From: JAJEAD01 sp965221555
GTDB taxonomy: Bacteria; Pseudomonadota; Gammaproteobacteria; HK1
Assembly (NCBI GenBank): GCA_965221555.1
Contig: OZ244895.1
Location: 3,348,001-3,412,000, forward strand
Direction: 5' to 3'
Length of the DNA stretch: 64,000 bases
Positions 53,792-61,718 of the stretch are shown one piece after another. The position numbers were made by a program, and so were the translations under genes. A model generated the notes under the pieces. It was not told where the DNA came from. It saw only the letters and a program-made list of their open reading frames with translations, and did not search any database. The stretch's first letter is position 1. The number at the start of each line of letters is the position of its first letter.

Positions 53792-54016
53792 TCAGGCGTG
53801 CTCGCGCCGGTACTGCTCGATCATCGCCGCCATCTTGTCCTTCGCGAGCAGCTTTTCCTTCTTGAGGGCGCCGAGACTGAGATTGTCCATCGGCACCACC
53901 CCGAGCTCGGCTTCCCTCACCCTCTCCTTGAGGTCGTGATGCTGTTTGTATAGCGATTGAAACTGCTGGCTATCCTCAAGAAGGATATTCACGATATCCT
54001 GGTCGAAATCAAACAT
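53792..54016 (-). CDS. DUF465 (YdcH-type) small protein
   Basis: 74-residue helical protein from ATG 54016. It is mainly coiled coil (DSQQFQSLYKQHHDLKERV, and LGALKKEKLLAKDKMAAMI). It matches DUF465, annotated as YdcH, of unknown function. The first ATG with good family length was chosen; upstream codons add an unlikely hydrophobic stretch. It is divergent from the following cysteine-desulfurase-like gene. Confidence 0.8.
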   Translation of the reverse strand: MFDFDQDIVNILLEDSQQFQSLYKQHHDLKERVREAELGVVPMDNLSLGALKKEKLLAKDKMAAMIEQYRREHA

Positions 54017-54130
54017 CGATGGCTCGCATATCGTGTGAATTCCGGCTATTGCGCCCCGCAATGCCGCTGGCGCCGCGACCGGGGTACAAGCGCATACGCT
54101 AGCACTGAAGGCGGAGCCGGAACAAGCGCC

Positions 54131-55339
54131 ATGAAGGAACATTACTACTTCGACAACGCCTCCACTTCATGGCCCAAGCCGGAGTCCGTCTACGCCGTCA
54201 TGGACTCCCGTTTCCGCTCCCACGGCGTGAACCCGGGACGTTCCGGCTACCAGCTCGCGGTCGAAGCGGAGCAGATGATCGCGGAAACCCGCCGCCTCCT
54301 CGCCGCCTTCTTCGGTTTCGGGGGAGACGCCAATCGCGTGGTGTTCACCCAGAATGCCACCGACTCCCTGAACATCGCCCTCTTCGGGCTGCTCGGGCCG
54401 GGCGATCATGTCGTGTCCACCCGACTGGAGCACAACTCCGTACTGCGTCCCCTCAATCATCTCGAACGCGACCACGGGGTGGCGGTGACGCTGGTCGGCG
54501 GCGATGCCCAGGGCTACGTCGACCCCGGCGACATCCGGCGCGCGCTTCGCCCCCAGACCCGCGTGGTGGTCGTGAACCACGCTTCCAACGTGCTCGGATC
54601 CCTGCAGGATCTCGCCGCGATTGCCGAGGCGATCGCGGACCGCGAAGCACTCTTCGTCGTCGACACGTGCCAGAGTGCGGGGGTGGTCCCGATCGACATC
54701 GACGCGACCGGCATCGACATCCTCGCCTTCACCGGTCACAAGGGGCTGTTCGGTCCGAGCGGCATCGGGGGACTGATCGTGCGCGAGGGCATCGATATCC
54801 GTCCGCTGCGGGTGGGAGGCACCGGCGTCGACTCACTCCATCCCTTTCATCCCGACGACTATCCCCACCGCCTGGAGGCCGGCACCGTCTCCGTACCGGG
54901 CATCGCGGGTCTCAACGCGGCGCAGAAGTGGTTCGCCGGGATCGGACGCGAGCAAGGGGGGGACAGCTTGTCGCATGCCGACGCGTGCCAGATCGCGCAG
55001 AGCGCCATCGACGCGGTGGAACGCGACCACGTCACCCGGCTCGACAACGCCTTTCGCGACATCGCGGGGGTAGAAGTGCACGGACCGGTGGGCAATCGCC
55101 CGCGGGTGGCGGTGCTGTCCATGAACATCGCGGGTATGCCCGCGGAGCAGACCGGAGCGATGCTGGATGCGGACCACCACGTTTGCGTGAGAGCGGGGCT
55201 GCACTGCGCCCCCCTCGTGCACCAGGACCAGTCCACCCTGGGACGGCTCGGCACGGTGCGCTTCTCTCCCGGCTACTTCACCGAGGACGAGGACATCGAG
55301 ACCGCCATTGCCGCGGTACGAGAGCTGGCCGCGGCCTGA
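54131..55339 (+). CDS. Cysteine desulfurase family aminotransferase class V
   Basis: 402-residue PLP enzyme. YYFDNASTSWPKP opens the protein; the PLP lysine is Lys204 in FTGHKGLFGPSGIGG, and HASNVLGSLQD and VVDTCQSAGVVPID are family blocks. The C-terminal loop CVRAGLHCAP supplies possible catalytic cysteines. It fits the cysteine-desulfurase-like subgroup found singly, rather than IscS. It may supply sulfur, or act as a selenocysteine lyase; the exact substrate is uncertain. No scaffold or isc genes are near. Confidence 0.87.
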   Translation: MKEHYYFDNASTSWPKPESVYAVMDSRFRSHGVNPGRSGYQLAVEAEQMIAETRRLLAAFFGFGGDANRVVFTQNATDSLNIALFGLLGPGDHVVSTRLEHNSVLRPLNHLERDHGVAVTLVGGDAQGYVDPGDIRRALRPQTRVVVVNHASNVLGSLQDLAAIAEAIADREALFVVDTCQSAGVVPIDIDATGIDILAFTGHKGLFGPSGIGGLIVREGIDIRPLRVGGTGVDSLHPFHPDDYPHRLEAGTVSVPGIAGLNAAQKWFAGIGREQGGDSLSHADACQIAQSAIDAVERDHVTRLDNAFRDIAGVEVHGPVGNRPRVAVLSMNIAGMPAEQTGAMLDADHHVCVRAGLHCAPLVHQDQSTLGRLGTVRFSPGYFTEDEDIETAIAAVRELAAA

Positions 55340-55371
55340 CCACAGGGCCCTTCGAATCCCGTTCCGGGTCA

Positions 55372-55548
55372 AGCCCGCAGACTTCACCGACCTCCCGCCG
55401 CGGACGCCCATGTGCTCGCGGTCGCGGGCCTTGCTCACTCAAGGCGCTTCGCCTGTTTGCCGGCTCGGCGTTGCGCGTCTCTCGGTCCGCCCGCCACACT
55501 TCCACGGCATCCTTGCGTCGGCGGCCGAAGATCGGTGAAGTCCGCGCT
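55372..55548 (+). repeat. Interspersed repeat copy K (subfamily II)
   Basis: Near-full copy, same orientation as A, C and D. The left arm is AGCCCGCAGACTTCACCGAC followed by CGCCGCGGACGCCCATG; the core has CTTCGCCTGTTTGCCGGCTC, shared with copy C; the right arm is GGCCGAAGATCGGTGAAGTC. It starts 32 bp after the stop codon of the desulfurase-like gene. The remaining 267 bp up to suyA hold no gene; a GGAAG ribosome-binding site and a possible -10 TATCAT (55668) are there. Confidence 0.8.
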
Positions 55549-55815
55549 CGAGTCAGGGTCTCCTCGCCACGAGTCCGCGTGACTCGGTACCACCTCGTAA
55601 CGCCCGGGCATGTGCCCAGCTACCCGGTCGAGGACCATCTCGGGACGCACGAACGCGAGAAACTCACTATCATTCCCGCGCGTGAGCGAAGATCCGGGTG
55701 GCGAGGCAGGATCCCCTTCTCCCGAGGTGCGCCTGCCGCTGCGGGGAGCTGCCGGCGGCAGCCGCTGCGGACTCCATGCGCGTGGCCCCGAGGGGCGCAG
55801 TGAAAGGAAGTTTCA

Positions 55816-56097
55816 ATGATCGATTTCGTAGTGCACGACGAGAAGGACGGGGTCGGCGTCGTGGTGGTGGAAGGCGTCAAGGCGGGCCAGTCGCTGACCG
55901 GCTGGGTCATGGACCAGGATACGGAGCTCGCCCTCGAGGCGACGCAGGACATTCCGATCGGCCACAAGCTCGCGATCCGGGCACTGCGAGCGGGCGACAC
56001 CGTCATCAAGTACGGCGTCGACATCGGGCGCGTGGTGTCCGACATCGAGCCGGGTGAGCATGCCCACGTGCACAACATCAAAACCAAGCGCTGGTAG
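55816..56097 (+). CDS. suyA: (2R)-sulfolactate sulfo-lyase, small subunit (UxaA/SAF family)
   Basis: 93-residue SAF-domain protein. Sulfolactate sulfo-lyase releases sulfite from 3-sulfolactate giving pyruvate; SuyA is the small, SuyB the large subunit. The sequence DEKDGVGVVVVEGVKAGQ, GHKLAIRALRAGDTVIKYG and EPGEHAHVHNIKTKRW matches my memory of SuyA. Altronate dehydratase has the same domain but normally fused. A GGAAG site precedes the ATG. It is 12 bp upstream of suyB. Confidence 0.78.
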   Translation: MIDFVVHDEKDGVGVVVVEGVKAGQSLTGWVMDQDTELALEATQDIPIGHKLAIRALRAGDTVIKYGVDIGRVVSDIEPGEHAHVHNIKTKRW

Positions 56098-56109
56098 GAG
56101 GTCGAACAC

Positions 56110-57285
56110 ATGGCGATGGAGCTTGCAAACGCCGTCTTCCGGGGATACCGGCGCGAGAACGGGCGCATGGGGGTGCGCAATCACGTGGTTGTCCTGCCGG
56201 TGGACGATCTCTCGAACGCCGCCTGCGAGGCGGTCGCCAACAACATCCCGGGGGTGATGGCGATCCCGCACCCCTACGGACGTCTGCAGTTCGGAGCCGA
56301 CCTCGAACTGCACTTTCGCACCCTCACCGGCGCCGGGGCGAACCCCAACGTCGCGGCCGTGATCGTGATCGGCATCGAGGAGGGCTGGACCCAGCGGGTG
56401 GTCGACGGGATCGCGGCCACCGGCAAGCCGGTGACCGGTTTCGGCATCGAGCTGCACGGCGACCACGAGACGATCATGAAAGCGTCGAAAGTCGCGAAGG
56501 AGTACCTCCAGTGGGCCTCGGAGCTCTCCCGCGAGGAGGCGCCGCTCGCGGACCTGTGGGTGTCCACGAAGTGCGGAGAATCGGACACCACTTCCGGCTG
56601 CGGCGCAAACCCGAGCGTCGGCAATGCCTTCGACAAGCTCTACCGCAACGGCACGACGCTGCTCTTCGGGGAGACCTCGGAGATAACGGGGGGCGAGCAT
56701 CTCGTGGCCGAGCGCTGCCGCAGCGACGAGGTGCGCGAGCGCTTCATGTTCATGTTCAACCGCTACCAGGACATGATCGAACGTCACAAGACCAACGACC
56801 TGTCGGAATCGCAGCCCACCAAGGGCAACATCGCCGGAGGGCTCACCACCATCGAGGAGAAGGCGCTCGGCAACATTCAGAAGATCGGTCGCGAATGCCG
56901 GGTCGACGGGGTGCTCGACAAGGCGGAGGCGCCCACCCACCCCGGCCTCTGGTTCATGGACTCGTCGTCCGCCGCGGCCGAAATGGTGACGCTGTGTGCG
57001 GCCGCCGGCTTTGTCGTGCACTTCTTCCCCACCGGCCAGGGAAACATCATCGGCAACCCCATCCTGCCGAACATCAAGATCTGCGCGAACCCGCGCACCG
57101 TGCGCACGATGGCCGAGCATGTCGATGTCGATGTCTCGGGGCTGCTGCGCCGCGAGATGAACCTCGACGAGGCGGGCGACGCGCTCCTCGACATGATGTT
57201 GCGCACGGCCAACGGCCGCCTCACCGCGGCGGAAGCGCTGGGGCATCGCGAGTTCGTGTTGACCCGACTCTACGAGAGCGCCTGA
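56110..57285 (+). CDS. suyB: (2R)-sulfolactate sulfo-lyase, large subunit (UxaA family)
   Basis: 391-residue UxaA-type dehydratase large subunit. GYRRENGRMGVRNHVVVLPV, STKCGESDTTSGCGANPSVG (Fe-binding cysteines), LFGETSEITGGEHLVAERC and SQPTKGNIAGGLTTIEEKALG are conserved; the C-terminal FFPTGQGNIIGNPI fits SuyB better than altronate dehydratase. With suyA it should form the enzyme converting sulfolactate to pyruvate and sulfite. No sulfolactate transporter or regulator is in the window, and the altronate/galactarate alternative is not excluded. Confidence 0.75.
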   Translation: MAMELANAVFRGYRRENGRMGVRNHVVVLPVDDLSNAACEAVANNIPGVMAIPHPYGRLQFGADLELHFRTLTGAGANPNVAAVIVIGIEEGWTQRVVDGIAATGKPVTGFGIELHGDHETIMKASKVAKEYLQWASELSREEAPLADLWVSTKCGESDTTSGCGANPSVGNAFDKLYRNGTTLLFGETSEITGGEHLVAERCRSDEVRERFMFMFNRYQDMIERHKTNDLSESQPTKGNIAGGLTTIEEKALGNIQKIGRECRVDGVLDKAEAPTHPGLWFMDSSSAAAEMVTLCAAAGFVVHFFPTGQGNIIGNPILPNIKICANPRTVRTMAEHVDVDVSGLLRREMNLDEAGDALLDMMLRTANGRLTAAEALGHREFVLTRLYESA

Positions 57286-57329
57286 AAGCGGCTCCACTCG
57301 CGCGGATCGGCCGCGCCTTCCTCCTATCC

Positions 57330-57370
57330 AGCCCGCATTTTTCACCGATTTTCCTAGCGAGGGCGCCAAG
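57330..57370 (-). repeat. Interspersed repeat, single-arm copy F
   Basis: AGCCCGCATTTTTCACCGAT followed by GCGAGGGCGCCAAG matches the end of copy E in the same orientation. No second arm follows, because the next gene's GTG start lies 5 bp beyond. The arm is therefore the whole leader of that gene. Confidence 0.75.
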
Positions 57371-57375
57371 AGCAG

Positions 57376-58644
57376 GTGAGAAAGTTCTTCCGCATCGCGT
57401 TGCCCGTGCTGATCCTCTTCGCCGGATTCGGCGGGACGGTGATGCTCGTGAGGAGCACGCCGGAGCACCCGCCTCTGGCGAAACAGGAGAAGGTGTGGAT
57501 CGTCTCCGTGGAGGAGGTGACTCCGGCCTCGATCGCGCCTGAACTCTCGCTCTACGGCCGCATCGATTCGCCGCGTCTCGCCCGACTCTCCGCCGCGCTC
57601 GCCGCCGATGTCGTCGCGGTCGACGTTCTGGAGGGAGAGTGGGCGGTTGCGGGCCAGCGACTGGTGGCGCTGGACGAACGCGACGCGCGCCTCGTGCTCG
57701 CGGAGCGCGACGCCGAGGTGCGCGAGCTCGAAGCCCGGATCGAGAACGAGCGGCAGCGCCACGACAGCGAACGAAAGGCGCTCGAACACGAGCTCGAGCT
57801 GCTCTCGCTCGCCCGCAAGGCGGCGAAGCGGGCCAGTGCCCTCGCGCAGTCCAATGCCGGTTCGCATTCGAGCCTCGACATCGCGAGGCAGGAAGAGACT
57901 CGTCAGGCGCTGGCGGTCAACCGGAGGGAGCTGGCGGTCGCCGAGTACCAGAGCCGCCGCCTCCAGCTGGAAGCCCTTCTCGCCCGGGCGCGGGCGCGCG
58001 CCGAGCAGGCGCGGGTCGATCTGGATCGCAGCGTCGTGCGCGCCCCCTTCTCGGGGCGTATCGCGGACGTGATGGTGTCGCCCGGTGACCGCGTGCGTCC
58101 GGGCGACCGTCTCCTCGACCTCTACGACGTCGCAATGCTCGAGATTCGCGCCCAGGTTCCCACCCGACGAGTCGGCGTTGTCCGCGACAGCCTCGGTAGC
58201 GGCCTCGAACTCGACGCCTGGGCGCGCGTGGACGGCCGGCGGGTCGAGGCGCGCCTCGAACGGTTGACGAGCCGCATCGCCCGCGGGACCGGGGGCACCG
58301 ATGCCCTGTTCCGGGTGACATCCGGGGGAGAGCTTCTCGCCCTCGGCCAGAGCGTGGAGCTCACGCTGCGACTGCCGGCGCTGGCCGACTCGGTAGCGTT
58401 GCCCTACGAGGCGCTCTACGGACTCGACCGGATTTATCTCCTCGATGAGGATCGCATGCGCGGCGTGCGGGTCGATCGTCTCGGAGAGATGCACGCGGGC
58501 GATGGCAAGCGGCGCGTAGTCGTGCGAAGCCGCGAGCTCGGCCCCGGATCGCGCGTCATCGTTACTGCGCTGCCCAGCGCCTCGGACGGCCTCAGAGTTC
58601 GGGTGGCCCCGGATCGACAGGAGCCGGATGCCTCCACCGGGTAG
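57376..58644 (+). CDS. RND-type efflux periplasmic adaptor (membrane fusion protein)
   Basis: 422-residue HlyD/AcrA-like adaptor. A single N-terminal hydrophobic segment (IALPVLILFAGFGGTVML) anchors it. The lipoyl-type half VVAVDVLEGEWAVAGQRLV is followed by an alpha-hairpin coiled coil (about 110-220, e.g. LAERDAEVRELEARIEN), then RSVVRAPFSGRIADVMV with the second lipoyl half, and a beta-barrel. No RND pump or outer-membrane channel gene is adjacent in this window; the following fumC is on the other strand. The start is GTG, with no good ribosome-binding site. Confidence 0.86.
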   Translation: MRKFFRIALPVLILFAGFGGTVMLVRSTPEHPPLAKQEKVWIVSVEEVTPASIAPELSLYGRIDSPRLARLSAALAADVVAVDVLEGEWAVAGQRLVALDERDARLVLAERDAEVRELEARIENERQRHDSERKALEHELELLSLARKAAKRASALAQSNAGSHSSLDIARQEETRQALAVNRRELAVAEYQSRRLQLEALLARARARAEQARVDLDRSVVRAPFSGRIADVMVSPGDRVRPGDRLLDLYDVAMLEIRAQVPTRRVGVVRDSLGSGLELDAWARVDGRRVEARLERLTSRIARGTGGTDALFRVTSGGELLALGQSVELTLRLPALADSVALPYEALYGLDRIYLLDEDRMRGVRVDRLGEMHAGDGKRRVVVRSRELGPGSRVIVTALPSASDGLRVRVAPDRQEPDASTG

Positions 58645-58802
58645 GCCCGGCCAGCCAGTGCGAGCCTGACCGCCCGCTTTCCCCGGTGCATGGCCGCGCC
58701 CGCGCCTGCGTCGGCATGGACGGCGTGAATCGCGCGCCGGGAGGCGGGAAGGCAACCAGGCACGCTTGGCGCGCCCGGAGTCGCGAACACCTCCCGCATC
58801 CG

Positions 58803-60200
58803 TCAATCCGCCGGGCGCGGCCTCACCATGTCCGCGGGAACCACGAGCTCGTCGAAGCGCTCCCCGCTCATGAGCCCCTTCTCCCGCACCACCTCGCGCA
58901 GGGTCTTGCCCTGCGCGTAGGCCGCCTTGGCGACTTCGGCGGCGCGCTCATAGCCGATGTGCGGATTCAACGCGGTGACCAGCATCAGGGAACGCTCGAG
59001 GTTTTCCTCGATCCGTTCGCGGTTCGGCTCGATACCGCTCGCGCAGTGCTCGGTGAAGGAGTCGGTGGCATCGGTGAGGAGCGCAATCGACTGCAACAAT
59101 GAGTAGGCGATTACCGGCATGTAGACGTTGAGTTCGAAGTTGCCCGAGGCGCCGGCCAGGGTCACCGTCAAGGCGTTGCCGATGACGCGGCAGGCGACCA
59201 TGGTGAGCGCTTCGGACTGGGTGGGGTTGACCTTGCCCGGCATGATCGACGAACCGGGCTCGTTCGCCGGAATCAGGATTTCGCCGATCCCGCAGCGGGG
59301 TCCGCTCGCGAGCCAGCGCACGTCGTTCGCGATCTTGTTGAGCGCGCCCGCCGCGGTCTGAAGTGCGCCCGACAGCGCCACCACGCCCTCCTTGCCGGCC
59401 ATCGAGGCGAAGCGATTGGGCGCCTCCGTGAAGGGCAATCCGGTGCGCTTCGCGATTTCCGCCACCATTCTCGGGGCGTATTCGGTCCGGGTGTTCAGCC
59501 CCGTGCCGACCGCGGTGCCCCCGATGGGAAGCTCGAGAACGAGCGGCAGGGCGGCGCGCATGGCTTGCTCGGCGAGGCGCAGCTGATCCGCGAATCCCGA
59601 GAACTCCTGTCCCAGGGTCAGAGGGGTCGCGTCCTGAAGATGGGTGCGTCCGATCTTGACGATGTCGTCGAAGTCGCGCGTCTTCGATTCAAGCACCGTG
59701 CGCAGGCGGGCAAGCGCGGGCAGAAGGCCTTCGCTCGTGCGCAGCGCGGCCGAGATGTGGATCGCGGTCGGAAACACATCGTTGGTCGATTGCGAGCGGT
59801 TGACGTGATCGTTCGGGTGCACGCGGCGATTGGACCCGAGAGGCTTTCCCAGGATTTCCGCCGCCCGATTGGCGATCACCTCGTTGAGGTTCATGTTGCT
59901 CTGGGTGCCGCTGCCGGTCTGCCAGACGACGAGGGGGAAATGCGCATCCAGGCGTCCATCCATGACCTCCTGGGCAGCCTGCTGGATCGCCTCGGAGAGG
60001 TCCGCCGGCAGATCGCCCAGATTGGCATTGACCACCGCCGCGGACTGCTTGACGAGCGCGAGCGCCCGTACCAGGGGACGTGGCAGGCGTTCCTCGCCGA
60101 TCGCAAAGTTCTGAAGGGAGCGCTGCGTCTGGGCGCCCCAGTAGCGGTCCGCCGGCACCGCGACCTCGCCCATGCTGTCTCGTTCGATGCGCGTCGTCAT
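58803..60200 (-). CDS. fumC: Class II fumarate hydratase
   Basis: 465-residue, iron-independent fumarase of the TCA cycle. The start at ATG 60200 (MTTRIERDSMGEVAVPADRY) gives the usual length. The signature GSSIMPGKVNP is present, as are TGSGTQSNMNLNEV, HPNDHVNRSQSTND and RTHLQDATPLTLGQE. The stereotypic active-site Ser and His are thus retained. It is on the strand opposite the neighbouring MFP gene and is followed upstream by frc on the same strand with a 99-bp gap. Confidence 0.97.
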   Translation of the reverse strand: MTTRIERDSMGEVAVPADRYWGAQTQRSLQNFAIGEERLPRPLVRALALVKQSAAVVNANLGDLPADLSEAIQQAAQEVMDGRLDAHFPLVVWQTGSGTQSNMNLNEVIANRAAEILGKPLGSNRRVHPNDHVNRSQSTNDVFPTAIHISAALRTSEGLLPALARLRTVLESKTRDFDDIVKIGRTHLQDATPLTLGQEFSGFADQLRLAEQAMRAALPLVLELPIGGTAVGTGLNTRTEYAPRMVAEIAKRTGLPFTEAPNRFASMAGKEGVVALSGALQTAAGALNKIANDVRWLASGPRCGIGEILIPANEPGSSIMPGKVNPTQSEALTMVACRVIGNALTVTLAGASGNFELNVYMPVIAYSLLQSIALLTDATDSFTEHCASGIEPNRERIEENLERSLMLVTALNPHIGYERAAEVAKAAYAQGKTLREVVREKGLMSGERFDELVVPADMVRPRPAD

Positions 60201-60299
60201 GGCTTCAACCTGCTCGCGGGCATGAAACACCATACGATACATCGAAGACCGGGGCGCGCCGGCGTGCGCGGCCCATTACCCGGCTCGTCTTCCCGCCCC

Positions 60300-61577
60300 T
60301 CAGGCGGCCGCGTCTTCGATGTCCTCGCTGCCGATCGCGCCCTCGCGACGAGCGGCCTCGATCACCGCCGCGTCGTAACCGAGCACGTCGCGCATGATCT
60401 CGGTCGTGTGCTCGCCCAGCAACGGCGAACGCTCGACCTCGGACGGGGAGTCCGAGAGCTTGATGGGATTGCCGATACTCAAGTACTTGCCGCGGGTGGG
60501 ATGGTCGACCTCGACCACCGTCCCGGTGGCGCGCAGCGACGCCTCCGCCGCCAGCTCCTGCATGGAGAGGATCGGCCCGCAGGGCACGTTCAGAGGGTTG
60601 AGGATGGACATGATCTCGAACTTGTCCCTGGTCATGGTCCACTTCTCGATCTCGGCGAACACCTGGTCGAGCTTGGGAAGACGCGCGGCCGGAGTGTTCC
60701 ATTCCGGGTCCTCGATCCAGTCCTCCCGCCCGATCGCCCGGGCGAGCGCCGGGAACGCGGCGGCCTGGGTGATGACGTAGATATAGGCGTTGGGGTCCGT
60801 CTCCCAGCCACGGGTGCGCACCACCCAGCCCGGTTGCCCGCCCCCGGATGCGTTGCCGGAGCGCGGGACCGCGTCTCCGAAGACTCCGTTCGGATACTGC
60901 GGATACTCCTTCAGCGGCCCGTGGGCGAGGCGCTGCTGGTCGCGCATCTTGACCCGGCAGAGATTGAGCACGCCATCCTGCATCGCACAGTCCACGCGCT
61001 GCCCCCGTCCGCTCCGGGTGCGCTGGTAGAGCGCGGTAACGATACCGAGCGCAAGATGGAGCCCGGTTCCGGAATCCCCGATCTGCGCGCCGGTCACCAG
61101 CGGCGGCCCGTCGTCGAAACCGGTCGTGCTCGCCGCGCCCCCGGTGCACTGGGCGACGTTCTCGTACACCTTGCAGTCTTCGTAGGGTCCCGGGCCGAAT
61201 CCCTTGACCGAGGCGTAGACGATGCGGGGGTTGATCTCCTGGATTCTCTCCCAGGTGAAGCCCATGCGGTCCAGCGCTCCGGGCGCGAAGTTCTCAACGA
61301 GCACGTCGCATACTTCGATCAGGCGGCTGAAGACCCGGCGCCCGATATCCGTCTTGGGGTTCAGGGTGATGCTGCGCTTGTTGTGATTCAGCATCGTGAA
61401 GTAGAGGCTGTCGACCTCGGGGAGGTCGCGCAGTTGCCCGCGCGTCGCGTCCCCAACGCCCGGACGCTCCACCTTGAGGACATCGGCCCCGAACCACGCC
61501 AGCAACTGCGTACAGGTCGGTCCGGACTGCACATGGGTCATGTCGAGAATGCGCACACCTTGGAGTGCCTTGGACAT
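60300..61577 (-). CDS. frc: Formyl-CoA:oxalate CoA-transferase (CaiB/BaiF family)
   Basis: 425-residue type III CoA-transferase. The start ATG 61577 has GGAGC upstream. The catalytic aspartate is Asp168 in GAQIGDSGTGLHLALG, and VQSGPTCTQLLAWFGADV, YENVAQCTGGAASTTG, MQDAVLNLCRVK-type segment (AMQDGVLNLCRVKMRDQQRL) and GNASGGGQPGW closely follow the Frc pattern. It converts formyl-CoA and oxalate to formate and oxalyl-CoA. Oxalyl-CoA decarboxylase is not in this window. Formate dehydrogenase, encoded nearby, would use the formate. Confidence 0.9.
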   Translation of the reverse strand: MSKALQGVRILDMTHVQSGPTCTQLLAWFGADVLKVERPGVGDATRGQLRDLPEVDSLYFTMLNHNKRSITLNPKTDIGRRVFSRLIEVCDVLVENFAPGALDRMGFTWERIQEINPRIVYASVKGFGPGPYEDCKVYENVAQCTGGAASTTGFDDGPPLVTGAQIGDSGTGLHLALGIVTALYQRTRSGRGQRVDCAMQDGVLNLCRVKMRDQQRLAHGPLKEYPQYPNGVFGDAVPRSGNASGGGQPGWVVRTRGWETDPNAYIYVITQAAAFPALARAIGREDWIEDPEWNTPAARLPKLDQVFAEIEKWTMTRDKFEIMSILNPLNVPCGPILSMQELAAEASLRATGTVVEVDHPTRGKYLSIGNPIKLSDSPSEVERSPLLGEHTTEIMRDVLGYDAAVIEAARREGAIGSEDIEDAAA

Positions 61578-61603
61578 TGGGAGCTGCTCCATCTGGTCCC
61601 GGG

Positions 61604-61655
61604 TTCAACCCGCGAATTTGACCGATTTCCCGCCGCGGACGCCAACGGGTGCGCG
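61604..61655 (+). repeat. Interspersed repeat, left-arm copy L
   Basis: AACCCGCGAATTTGACCGAT, then CCCGCCGCGGACGCCAACGG, match the left arms of copies C and K. No right arm is seen before the following ligase gene. It lies in the 141-bp divergent gap between frc and the ligase gene. Confidence 0.7.
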
Positions 61656-61718
61656 ATTCGCATACCCGTGGTCCGAAGGCTATGGTAACGGCGGCTCAAT
61701 CTCCTCACCTCACCGATC

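Noticed and set aside
56110..57285. Altronate dehydratase
   Set aside because: Kept as alternative only. The split into 93- and 391-residue subunits and the C-terminal motifs fit sulfolactate sulfo-lyase better.
55813..58806. A 997-codon open frame on the minus strand
   Set aside because: Shadow of suyA, suyB and the membrane fusion protein gene, all clearly recognisable on the plus strand.
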